Origin: Deltaproteobacteria bacterium
GTDB taxonomy: Bacteria > Myxococcota_A > UBA9042 > PHBI01
Reading direction: 5' to 3'
Assembly (NCBI GenBank): GCA_020632715.1
Contig: JACKFA010000006.1
Span: 497,001 to 561,000 of the forward strand
Length of the DNA stretch: 64,000 bases
Shown here in pieces: positions 26,451-35,145 of the stretch. Numbering within the stretch: position 1 is the first letter of the stretch; the number at the start of each line of letters is the position of its first letter. Position numbers and translations under genes: made by a program. A model generated the notes under the pieces. It saw nothing but the letters and a program-made list of their open reading frames with translations, searched no databases and had not been told where the DNA came from.

Positions 26451-28180
26451 TGCTCCGCCACGCCCCGGCCCTCGGCCTCGCGCTCCTCCTCGTCGCCGCC
26501 CCGACGCTGGTCGCCTGCGGTGACGACGGCGGCCACAACGGCTCCGTCGGCGACACCGCGACCGCGCCCGACAGCGCGGGCGACGACGCGACGACCGGCG
26601 ACGACGTCGCCGACACCGTCGCAGAGGACACGACGCCCCTCCCCGAGGGCCCGCTCGCCAAGGTCTACCCGGTGAGCCCCACCGAGACGCCCGACCTCGA
26701 GGAGGTCGAGCTCGCCCACCTCACCTCGACCGACGGCACGCTCGTCGGCGAGTTCGCGCGCGTGCGCGCCTGCGTCCGCGACCTCGAGGCCGGGACGCAC
26801 ATCCCCCTCGACCTCGGCGGGTTCTCGCTCGACATCACCGCCTGCGCGCCCGAGTTCTCGGCCCACGCCGACGCGCGCGGCACCTACCTCGACATCGCGC
26901 CGCCCGCGAGCCCCGAGGAGGACGACGGCAAGTTCGCCGAGATCATGATGTACCACCACATGCAGGTGGTGCACGACTACTTCAAGGGCGTCCACGGCCT
27001 GACCGACCGCGACTCGCCGCTCGACGCGCTGACGAACCTGCAGGCGTTCGTCGACCTCTGCGAGCAGTGGGCGCCGTTCCCGAACGCCGCCTTCATCCCG
27101 CGCGAGTCGATCTCGGAGCTGCCGTTCGGCATCGGCGACGCCCTCGATCTCAAGGGCGACGCCATCGTCTTCTCGGGCACGGACGTGAAGAACTTCGCGT
27201 TCGACGCGAGCGTGATCTACCACGAGTACACCCACTCGATCCTCGGCGCGACGCGGCTCAACGGCGTCTTCTTCGACGAGCAGGGCCTCAACAACCTCCC
27301 GGGCGCCCTGAACGAGGCGTACGCGGACTACTTCTCGTCGACCATCACCGACCGCCACCTCCTCGGCACGTACTCGCTCAACGATCTCGGGAGCTTCCAG
27401 ATCTGCGGCTTCGAGCTCGGCGGCGGCGGCAACCAGGCGCGCGACCTCGTCAACGCGTTCTCGTGCCCGCGCGACCTCACCGCCGAGGTGCACGCGGATA
27501 GCGAGCTCTTCTCGGCCGCGCTCTGGGCCATCCGCGAGGCGCTCGGCAAGGAGGACGCCGACGCCGTCATCCTCCAGGGGGTGCTCGCCCTCACGAACAG
27601 CAGCGACTTCACGGTCGCCGCCGAGTCCACCATCGACGCCGCGCGCGACCTCCTCGGCGCCGAGGCTGAGGCGACCGTGCGCGAGGCGTTCGAGAGCCGC
27701 GGCCTCATCGACTGCCCGCGGGTCCTCGCGGTCGCCGCGGTCGGGGCGCGCGGGCTCGCGGTGTCGGTGCCGGGCGTCGCGGACCTCGGCGGGGCCGACC
27801 CTTTCCGCGGCTGGCTCCCGGGCTACCTCCAGTACCAGGTCGAGGTGCCCGAGGGCGCGAAGTCGCTCGAGATCACCGTGGACGTGCAGTCGGGCGGGCT
27901 CTTCGGCGGCGGCGGGACGGTCGCGATGGACCTCGCGTTCAAGGCAGGCGCGGACCCGGTCTTCTACCAGATCCCCCTCGTCGGCACCGCCACGAGCGAC
28001 GCCGTCGTGACGGTGCCGGTCGACGCGAGCGGGAAGGCGACGCTCGCCGGGGCCTGCCTCACCGCCGGCACGTGGACGTTCGCCATCCACAACCGAGGAG
28101 ACGGCCTCGCGGTCTCGAAGATCACCGCGACGACGTCCACGGCGGAGCCGGAGACGACGAACTTCGACACCTGCGAGTGA
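26447..28180 (+). CDS. M36/M4-like metallopeptidase lipoprotein lacking its own propeptide
   Basis: The 577-residue protein has lipobox LVAC (Cys about 24) and an Asp/Thr linker, then a gluzincin catalytic domain with zinc motif HEYTH (about 258-262) and the third-ligand segment NEAYADYFSS (about 288). The upstream MMYHHMQVVHDYF is the usual fungalysin-like segment. A C-terminal beta domain (about 440-577) resembles a bacterial pre-peptidase C-terminal domain. It should be a zinc endopeptidase on the cell surface. The start ATG lies inside the end of the propeptide gene and its ribosome site GGAGG is within that gene, so the two are made together. Confidence 0.87.
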   Translation: MMLRHAPALGLALLLVAAPTLVACGDDGGHNGSVGDTATAPDSAGDDATTGDDVADTVAEDTTPLPEGPLAKVYPVSPTETPDLEEVELAHLTSTDGTLVGEFARVRACVRDLEAGTHIPLDLGGFSLDITACAPEFSAHADARGTYLDIAPPASPEEDDGKFAEIMMYHHMQVVHDYFKGVHGLTDRDSPLDALTNLQAFVDLCEQWAPFPNAAFIPRESISELPFGIGDALDLKGDAIVFSGTDVKNFAFDASVIYHEYTHSILGATRLNGVFFDEQGLNNLPGALNEAYADYFSSTITDRHLLGTYSLNDLGSFQICGFELGGGGNQARDLVNAFSCPRDLTAEVHADSELFSAALWAIREALGKEDADAVILQGVLALTNSSDFTVAAESTIDAARDLLGAEAEATVREAFESRGLIDCPRVLAVAAVGARGLAVSVPGVADLGGADPFRGWLPGYLQYQVEVPEGAKSLEITVDVQSGGLFGGGGTVAMDLAFKAGADPVFYQIPLVGTATSDAVVTVPVDASGKATLAGACLTAGTWTFAIHNRGDGLAVSKITATTSTAEPETTNFDTCE

Positions 28181-28236
28181 GATCGGCGCGGGTCCTCGCG
28201 ACCGAGGCGGGCCTCGCGCGTAGCCCGATACGGCGT

Positions 28237-28261
28237 CCTCCGCGCGGGTGACGCGCGGAGG
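28237..28261. terminator. Hairpin after metallopeptidase gene
   Basis: The 9-bp perfect inverted repeat CCTCCGCGC/GCGCGGAGG has a 7-base loop and lies 57 bp after the peptidase stop. It has no T-run, so it is a possible factor-dependent terminator or 3'-end structure. Confidence 0.45.
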
Positions 28262-28438
28262 CGGAGCGCGCGCCGCGAGGCGCCGTCACGACCGCGCCGC
28301 GCACGTCCTCAGAGCCCTTTGAATCCTCCGAGGGTTGGGGCATGCTCAGCGAGGCTGCGCCACGCCACGCGCGCGGTCGAGCGAGGCGGAGCGCGGCGCC
28401 TCCGAGGTGGCGCGCGGCCGGTCCCGGCCCGGGTCCGC

Positions 28439-30946
28439 ATGGTCCGCATGGAAGGAAGCTCCAAAATCGACGAGCTCGGCAACACGACCCGCACGGCCCG
28501 GCCCCGCCCGGCGGTGGCGTCGCCGGCCACCGGCGCCGCCCCCGACAGCGGCCGGCGCGCGCTCCTCGCGGCGCTCGGCGTCGGGGTGGGCGTCGCGGCG
28601 TCGGTGTTCGTGGTGGCGAGCCTCGTCCTGACCGTGCCGGTCGGCGGCGCGGTCGCTCTCGCGGTCGTCGCGGGCGCGGGCGGCGCGGGGGCGGCGATCG
28701 CGGCCTGGTACGTGGGCGCCCAGCGGCTCGTGCGCTGGCTCGCCGAGCGGGGGGCGCCCGCGGGCACGAGCTCCCTCGACGACGCGGTCGCGCGCCTCGT
28801 CACCGACGGCGACGCGCGCGTCGCCGAGGTCGACGGCCTGAACGCGCGGCTCCGGCAGGACCTCGCCGCCGAGGCCACGGCGGCGGCCCGCGCCGACGCG
28901 GCGCTCGCCCGGGCGCGGCGTGAGCACGTCGAGCACCGCCTCGAGCTCGACGGCTTCGAGCACGAGCAGCGCCTCTCCGCGCAGGCGGTGGCGGCCATCC
29001 TCGATCTCGTGCTCGGCTCGACGCTGAACCCCGGCCAGGAGCAGCTCGTGCGCCTCGCGCGTCGCGCGCTCGCGGACGCGTCCTCCCAGCACACGCCGGA
29101 GGTCCAGGGTGACGACGACGCAGCGCGCGCCGCGGTCCCCGTGGCGCAGGGCTTCAACCTGCGCCGCGCCGTCGCGTCGGTCCTGCGCCTCCTCGCCCCG
29201 CGCACCGACAAGCTCGGGCTCGAGCTCGTCGCCCGCTTCTCGCAGGACGTCCCGAGCCGCGTCGAGGCCGACCGCGCCCTCCTGTGGCGCGCGCTCACGC
29301 TCATCGCCGACTTCCACGTCGGGCGGAGCCACGACGACCCGGCGGTCTACGTGAACGTCATGCTCGCCGAGGTGCCGGCGGCCGAGCGCGAGAGCCACGA
29401 GCGCACGATCCTCTTCACGGTCGAGGACAGCGGCGCCGCCCTCGAGCCGGGGCAGCTCGCGACGCTTTTCGACCCGGCGGCCACGCGCGAGCTCGGCTCC
29501 GTCGGGCTCGCGTTCGCGCGGCGGCTCGCCGAGGCAGGTGGGGGCGCGCTCTCCGTCGAGGCGATCCCCGACGGCGGGCTCCGGACCACGTTCGCGCTGC
29601 CGGCGGTGCGCCTGAAGCGCGTGACCGTGACGACCCTCTACGGGCGCGGCGCGCTGACGGAGAAGGCGATCCTCGTCGTCGACGACGTGGCCCACAGCCG
29701 CGCCGTCGTGAGCGAGCTGATCTCGGCGTGGCGACTCCTCCCGACCGCCGTCGCGAGCGGCGAGGCGGCCCTCGACGCGCTGCGCTCGGCGGCGCGCACG
29801 GGGCAGCCCTTCGACGCCATCGTGCTCGACCGGCAGATGCCCGAGCTCGACGGGGTGCAGCTCCTCCGCGCCATCCGCGACGATCCCGCGATCGGGCCGC
29901 AGCGGATCCTGCTCCTCGACACGGCGGCCGGGCAGGTGCGCGCGCTGCCCGAGGACGTGCGCGCGATGGTCGGCGACGTCGTTCAGAAGCCGGTCGTCCC
30001 GTCCGAGCTCCTCGAGGCGCTGACGGTCGTGCTCGCGCCGCCGCGGACGCCGCCGCAGGTGACGACGCGGCCGGTGGCGCGGCCGGACCCGGGGCGGCGC
30101 CCCGTGAAGGTGCTGGTGGCCGAGGACAACCCGGTGAACCAGATGTTCGTCGCGCGCATGCTCGAGCGGCGCGGGCACCACGTGACGGTCGCGGGCAACG
30201 GCGCCGAGGTCATCGACTACCTCGACACGACGCCCGAGCCCTACGACGTGATCCTCATGGACATCCAGATGCCGGTGCTCGACGGCTTCGAGACGACCGC
30301 GGTCATCCGCGAGCGGGAGTCGCGGCGGCCGGGACGCGGGCGGATCCCCATCGTGGCGGTGACCGCGCACGCGATGAAGGGCGAGGAGCGGCGCTGCCTC
30401 GACTCGGGGATGGACGGCTACATCCCGAAGCCGATCGTCGAGGAGGCGCTGTTCGCCGAGGTGGAGCGCCTCCTGCCGCCGGACTTCCACACCCGCCCGA
30501 CGCCGTCGAGCGGCCGCGCGCCGCTCACCCAGGCGCCGCCTGCGTCGAAGGTGCCCCCCCCCGCGGCGGGCAGCGCTGCGACCGGCGCGGCGGGGCCGGT
30601 GTTCGACGAGGACAAGGTCCTCCACTTCGTCGCGGGGGACCGCGACTTCCTCTTGAGCCTGGTCGAGCTCTTCGTGGAGACGGCGCCGAAGCAGGTCGAC
30701 GCCATCGCGGCGGCGCTCGAGCACCAGGACCCGGGCTCGCTCCAGCGCGCGGCGCACCAGCTCAAGGGCGCCGTCGGGAACTTCGCGGCGGAGCGCGCGC
30801 GCCACTGGGCCGCGGAGCTCGAGCACATGGGGAAGGACGGCGAGCTCGCCGAGACGCCGGCGGCCTTCGAGGCGCTCAAGCGCGAGGTCGAGGCGCTGCG
30901 CGCCGCGCTCAGGGACCTGGCGCGGCGTCACGGCGCCCCCGCCTGA
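28439..30946 (+). CDS. Hybrid sensor kinase-like protein with two receivers and HPt, degenerate kinase core
   Basis: About 835 residues. Order: hydrophobic segments (about 40-90), coiled region (about 110-180), ATPase-like domain (about 230-385), REC1 (about 410-540; phospho-Asp in VLDRQMPELDG about 463), REC2 (about 555-680; AEDN, LMDIQMP Asp about 606, Lys in PKP), HPt (about 720-815; His in AAHQLKGAVGNF about 773). The kinase part is odd: no convincing H-box, the N-box reads ALTLIADFHV without the magnesium-binding Asn, and the G2 box is GSVGLAF. DSG of the G1 box survives. It may lack autokinase activity and relay phosphate between partners. Alternative start: ATG 28448; neither has a good ribosome site. 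Confidence 0.82.
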   Translation: MVRMEGSSKIDELGNTTRTARPRPAVASPATGAAPDSGRRALLAALGVGVGVAASVFVVASLVLTVPVGGAVALAVVAGAGGAGAAIAAWYVGAQRLVRWLAERGAPAGTSSLDDAVARLVTDGDARVAEVDGLNARLRQDLAAEATAAARADAALARARREHVEHRLELDGFEHEQRLSAQAVAAILDLVLGSTLNPGQEQLVRLARRALADASSQHTPEVQGDDDAARAAVPVAQGFNLRRAVASVLRLLAPRTDKLGLELVARFSQDVPSRVEADRALLWRALTLIADFHVGRSHDDPAVYVNVMLAEVPAAERESHERTILFTVEDSGAALEPGQLATLFDPAATRELGSVGLAFARRLAEAGGGALSVEAIPDGGLRTTFALPAVRLKRVTVTTLYGRGALTEKAILVVDDVAHSRAVVSELISAWRLLPTAVASGEAALDALRSAARTGQPFDAIVLDRQMPELDGVQLLRAIRDDPAIGPQRILLLDTAAGQVRALPEDVRAMVGDVVQKPVVPSELLEALTVVLAPPRTPPQVTTRPVARPDPGRRPVKVLVAEDNPVNQMFVARMLERRGHHVTVAGNGAEVIDYLDTTPEPYDVILMDIQMPVLDGFETTAVIRERESRRPGRGRIPIVAVTAHAMKGEERRCLDSGMDGYIPKPIVEEALFAEVERLLPPDFHTRPTPSSGRAPLTQAPPASKVPPPAAGSAATGAAGPVFDEDKVLHFVAGDRDFLLSLVELFVETAPKQVDAIAAALEHQDPGSLQRAAHQLKGAVGNFAAERARHWAAELEHMGKDGELAETPAAFEALKREVEALRAALRDLARRHGAPA

Positions 30947-30990
30947 CGCCGGCGGTCTCTCGAGCGACGCGAGAAGCGTGAACCCGCGCA

Positions 30991-31010
30991 CGCGGCCGGC
31001 CGGGGCCGCG
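30991..31010. terminator. Hairpin between convergent genes
   Basis: CGCGGCC/GGCCGCG with a 6-base loop lies between the convergent hybrid-kinase and EGF-like lipoprotein genes. No T-run is seen on either side. Confidence 0.35.
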
Positions 31011-31027
31011 CGCCGGGCCCGCCGCCG

Positions 31028-34000
31028 CTATTGGCAGCTCTGGAACTTCACGTCGGCGGACGAGCCGTAGACGGTCGTGCTCGTGACGCCGTCCGAGCCG
31101 CGCGGGCTCGCGTGGTAGTAGAAGCGGTACTGCGTCCCGGCCGAGAGCGCCGCCGCCGTCGTGCGGTCGAGCACGTAGGTCTGGGACGAGCAGCAGTTCG
31201 CCGAGTGCGAGTGCGAGATGATGTTCGTCCAGGTGCCGTTCACGTTCTGCTGCAGGTAGGCGCTGCAGATCGTGTAGTAGTAGTTGCCGTTGTGCACGCG
31301 GTCGTCGCACTTCATGTACGTGTGCACGTTGTAGCTCGCGCTCTCGGGCACGGTGAACGCGTTCCCGTAGGCGTTCTTGGTGCCGCCCGAGATCACCCCC
31401 GACTCGCTCTCCACGGCCTGCCCGGGCGCGAGGTTCGGCGCGGTCCTCACCGTCCACGTCCGCTCGAGCTCGCCGACCGTCGCCGTCGCGGACGCCGACC
31501 CGTTCGTCGCCGACGGCGTCATGAGCTTCAACACCAGCGTGTCGCTCGCGGTCACCTGGAACGGGGACTCGAGCACCTCCTGACCGTTCACGAGCACGGT
31601 CGGCGAGTCGCCGGTCACGGACAGCGGCAGCGGCCCGTAGAAACCGCTCAGCGTCACGGTGTTCGAGGTCGCCTCGGTGCTCACCGGGAGGCAGCCGCGG
31701 TCGACGAACGAGAACGCGTCCGGCGTCGCGTCCGTCCGGCACGCGCCGTTCACGCACGCCGTGTTGAGCGTCGCGCACTGGTTCGACTCGGAGCAGCCGC
31801 CGCCCTCGGGGTACTTGCAGACGTTGTCGAAGTTGCAGGTGAGGCCGGAGGTGCAGTCCGCGCTCTCGTCGCAGAGGCCGTCGAGCGGCGACGCCGGCGC
31901 GCACGTCCCGTCGATGCACACGTTCACGCACTGCGTGTTGTCCTGGCAGGGCTCGCCGTCCTCGGCGAGGCACGACCCGTCCACGCACTCGTGGCTCTCG
32001 ACGCAGTCCGCCGTCTCGTCGCAGGCCCCACCCGTCCCGGATGGCGGCAGGCACACGAGGTTGATGCAGACCTCGACGCACTGGTCGTTCTCCGTGCACG
32101 CAGCGCCCTCGTCGAAGAGGCAGCTCCCGTCGATGCAGCTGTAGCCGGCGGCGCAGTCGGCCGCCTCGTCGCACGCCTCGCCCGTCCCGGACTGCGGCCC
32201 GCACGTCCCGTTCACGCACACGTGCTGACACTGCGCGTTGCTCGTGCACGCCTCGCCGTCGTCGAGCCGGCACGCCCCGTTCAGGCAGGTGTGGCCGGGC
32301 GCGCAGTCGGACGTCTCGTCACACGCGCCGAGCGTCCCCACCGGCGCGCGGCAGACGCGCCCGACGCAGATGTCGACGCACTCGACGTTCGCGTCGCAGA
32401 GGAAGCCGTTCGCGAGCTTGCAGAGCCCGTTCTCGTTGCACCCGAGCCACGCGAGGCAGTCGAGGTCGTCGTCGCAGGGCTGGTTGTAGCCCGACGAGGG
32501 GCGGCACGTGCCGCTCACGCAGACGTTCACGCACTCGTCGTTGTCCATGCAGGTGCCGCCGTCGTCGAGGAGGCAGATCCCGTCGACGCAGGTGTTCCCC
32601 GTCACGCAGTCGCCGGCGTCGTTGCACGGCCCGAGCGTGTCCGACGGCGGCCCGCACGTGTCGATGATGCAGGTCGCGACGCACGCCTCGTTGCGGTCGC
32701 AGGGCTCGTCGTCCTCGAGGAGACAGGTGCCCTCGACGCAGACGGCGCCGGCGACGCAGTCCTCGGCCTCGTCGCAGCCGCCGCCCGCGGAGGACTGCGG
32801 CGCGCAGGTCCCGGCGAAGCAGATCTCGACGCACTCGTCGTTGTCGTTGCACGCCTCGCCGTCATCGAGGCGGCAGACGCCCTCGACGCACCGGTGGCCC
32901 TCGACGCAGTCATCGGTCGCCTCGCACGTCCCGCCTGTCCCGGACGCGGGCGAGCAGATCCCGCCGAGGCACACGTCCAGGCACTGGTAGTTGTTCGTGC
33001 AGGTCTCGCCGAGGTTCCTCTGGCAGAAGCCGTCGACGCACGTGTTGTTCGCCGGACACTCGCTCCCGCCCTCGGTGCACGCGATGCAGTCGGCCTGCTC
33101 GCAGGCGATGTCGCAGGTCGGTCCATAGTAGCCGGTCGCGCACGCGCCGCTGCACTCGCGCGGCGCGCCCGTGATCTGCCCGCAGATCATCGTGCCGACG
33201 CAGTTCCCCGCGTCACAGGTCTTCCCGCACGCCGGCCCCCAGTAGCCCGCCTCGCACCCGGCGGCGCAGATGGCGCCGGCGCCCGTCTCCTGGTCGCACT
33301 CCATGATGCCGGTGCAGTGGCCCTGACCGCACGCCGTGCCGCAGGCGCTCCCGTACCAGCCGGTGTCGCAGGACTGGCAGACCACGTTCGTGCCGTCCTG
33401 ATCGCACGTCGACGCCCCCACGCAGTGCTGCGCGCCGCAGGGCGTGTCGCACGTCGCCCCGGAGAAGCCGTCCTCGCACGCGGTGCACGACGTCATCGCG
33501 CCGGTCGTCTGGTCGCAGGCGTAGTCCCCGGCGCAGTGGCCGGGGGCGCACGCCGCCTGGCACGTCGCGCCGTACCAGCCGTCCTCGCACCCGTCGGTGC
33601 ACGCCGTCGTGGCGCCCGTCTGCTGGGTGCACGTAACGGCGCCGTCGCAGTGGCCCTGGTCGCAGGGGAGGGCGCAGGTCGCGCCGTGGTAGCCGGGGTT
33701 GCAGCCCGCGACGCACGGCTCGAGCGAGCCCGTGACCTGGTCGCAGGTGACCGCGCCCGCGCAGCCGGCCGGGTCGCAGGTCTTGTCGCAGGCCGTGCCG
33801 TAGAGGCCGTCCTGGCAGCCGTCCTCGCAGACCCAGGTGACGCCGGTCTCCTGGTCGCAGATCACGTCGCCGACGCAGGTCCCCTGCGCGCACGTCTCCT
33901 CGCAGGTCGCCCCGTAGTAGCCTGGGTCGCAGCCCTCGAGGCACGCCGTGACGGCGCCCGTGGTCTGGTCGCACGCGACGTCGCCGAGGCAGCTCCCCTG

Positions 34001-34897
34001 CTCGCAGTCCTCGTCGCAGAGCGACCCGTAGAGCCCGTCCTGGCAGCCCGACGGGCACGCGATGAGCTCGCCCGACGCCTGGTCGCACGCCGCGACCGTC
34101 TTGCAGTCGCCGCGCGCGCAGCGGTCGTCACAGGTCGCGCCGTACCAGCCGTCGACGCAGCCGTCCGCGCAGGTGAGGACCTCGCCGGTCGCCTGGTCGC
34201 ACGTGACGAGCCCGAGGCAGTCGCCCTGCTCGCAGGTGGCGTCGCAGGTCTCCCCCCAGAGCCCCGCCGCGCACCCGGTGCAGCCGAGGACCGCGCCCGT
34301 GTCGTGGTCGCAGACGACCGCGTCGCTGCAGTCGCCGAGGTCGCACGACGACTGGCACAGGCTCCCCCAGGAGCCGGGCTCGCACGCCGCGCAGCTCGTG
34401 ACGGTGCCGTCGGCGACGTCGCAGAGGATCCCGCTCGCGCAGTGCTCGAGCGCGCAGTCCTTCGCGCACCCCTGGCCCCAGGTCCCGGCCTCGCACGCGG
34501 TGCAGGTCTGGCCGTCGCCGCCGTAGCCGATGTCGCAGCTGCAGAGGTAGCCGCCGACGTTGTTGTAGCAGGTCGCGTGCTCGCCGCAGGTGGCGCCGTT
34601 CGCGCACTCGTCGACGTCCGCGCAGACGCCGGCCGCGTCGGGCGCGTAGCCCGTCGGGCAGGCGCAGAAGCCGTCGCTGCAGAGGCGGCTGTCGCAGTCG
34701 GCCGCGACGAGGCAGCCCTGCCCGATGCCGCAGCCGCCGCACTGCGTGCCGCCGCAGTCGACGCTCGTCTCCGTCCCGTTCATGGCGCCGTCGTCGCACG
34801 CGGGGCCGTTCGTCGTCTTGTCGCTGCCGCCGCAGGCGGTGATGAGCGTCAACGCGACGAGGCACACCGCCGCGCCGACCTGATGGCCGATTCGCAT
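31028..34897 (-). CDS. Long Cys-rich EGF-like repeat lipoprotein
   Basis: The 1289-residue protein has lipobox LITAC (Cys about 22). A Cys-rich segment and a calcium-binding EGF-like module (DVDECANGATC, about 95-135) are followed by 13 units of about 41 residues with C..G.YGATC and CDQxTG (laminin-EGF/MEGF-like, about 140-680), then eight full and one partial unit of about 50 residues with C..N.QCV.VC, SGTGGACDE and C.VDGSCL.EDGE (about 690-1080). The C-terminus (about 1085-1289) is two Cys-poor beta domains, one rich in aromatic residues. ATG 34897 follows GGAGGAG. It is probably a rod carrying a distal binding domain; the ligand is unknown. Confidence 0.85.
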   Translation of the reverse strand: MRIGHQVGAAVCLVALTLITACGGSDKTTNGPACDDGAMNGTETSVDCGGTQCGGCGIGQGCLVAADCDSRLCSDGFCACPTGYAPDAAGVCADVDECANGATCGEHATCYNNVGGYLCSCDIGYGGDGQTCTACEAGTWGQGCAKDCALEHCASGILCDVADGTVTSCAACEPGSWGSLCQSSCDLGDCSDAVVCDHDTGAVLGCTGCAAGLWGETCDATCEQGDCLGLVTCDQATGEVLTCADGCVDGWYGATCDDRCARGDCKTVAACDQASGELIACPSGCQDGLYGSLCDEDCEQGSCLGDVACDQTTGAVTACLEGCDPGYYGATCEETCAQGTCVGDVICDQETGVTWVCEDGCQDGLYGTACDKTCDPAGCAGAVTCDQVTGSLEPCVAGCNPGYHGATCALPCDQGHCDGAVTCTQQTGATTACTDGCEDGWYGATCQAACAPGHCAGDYACDQTTGAMTSCTACEDGFSGATCDTPCGAQHCVGASTCDQDGTNVVCQSCDTGWYGSACGTACGQGHCTGIMECDQETGAGAICAAGCEAGYWGPACGKTCDAGNCVGTMICGQITGAPRECSGACATGYYGPTCDIACEQADCIACTEGGSECPANNTCVDGFCQRNLGETCTNNYQCLDVCLGGICSPASGTGGTCEATDDCVEGHRCVEGVCRLDDGEACNDNDECVEICFAGTCAPQSSAGGGCDEAEDCVAGAVCVEGTCLLEDDEPCDRNEACVATCIIDTCGPPSDTLGPCNDAGDCVTGNTCVDGICLLDDGGTCMDNDECVNVCVSGTCRPSSGYNQPCDDDLDCLAWLGCNENGLCKLANGFLCDANVECVDICVGRVCRAPVGTLGACDETSDCAPGHTCLNGACRLDDGEACTSNAQCQHVCVNGTCGPQSGTGEACDEAADCAAGYSCIDGSCLFDEGAACTENDQCVEVCINLVCLPPSGTGGACDETADCVESHECVDGSCLAEDGEPCQDNTQCVNVCIDGTCAPASPLDGLCDESADCTSGLTCNFDNVCKYPEGGGCSESNQCATLNTACVNGACRTDATPDAFSFVDRGCLPVSTEATSNTVTLSGFYGPLPLSVTGDSPTVLVNGQEVLESPFQVTASDTLVLKLMTPSATNGSASATATVGELERTWTVRTAPNLAPGQAVESESGVISGGTKNAYGNAFTVPESASYNVHTYMKCDDRVHNGNYYYTICSAYLQQNVNGTWTNIISHSHSANCCSSQTYVLDRTTAAALSAGTQYRFYYHASPRGSDGVTSTTVYGSSADVKFQSCQ

Positions 34898-35145
34898 CGT
34901 CTCTCCTCCACGACCCCCGCGGCGGCTCACCGAGAGCGCGCCAGCACGGCCCCCAGCTTAGCGGTCCGCGCAGGTGAAGGGAACCCCGTCCGACGTCGTC
35001 GCGAGCGCGCGATGACGCCGTGGGCCACTGGCTCGCCTCGCGCCCGCGCCGCCTCGGCCCGCGCTTCGTCCCCGTGACGGCGGCCCGCTGCGCGGGGGAC
35101 AGATCCGGCGTGGTCAGGTAAGCGGCTCGGCGCCCGCCGCGCCGT

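Noticed and set aside
31031..35077. Long plus-strand frame over the EGF-like lipoprotein, and similar antisense frames at 44377-47385 and 49268-53160
   Set aside because: Same cause: shadows of GC-rich coding DNA without recognisable domains or starts.
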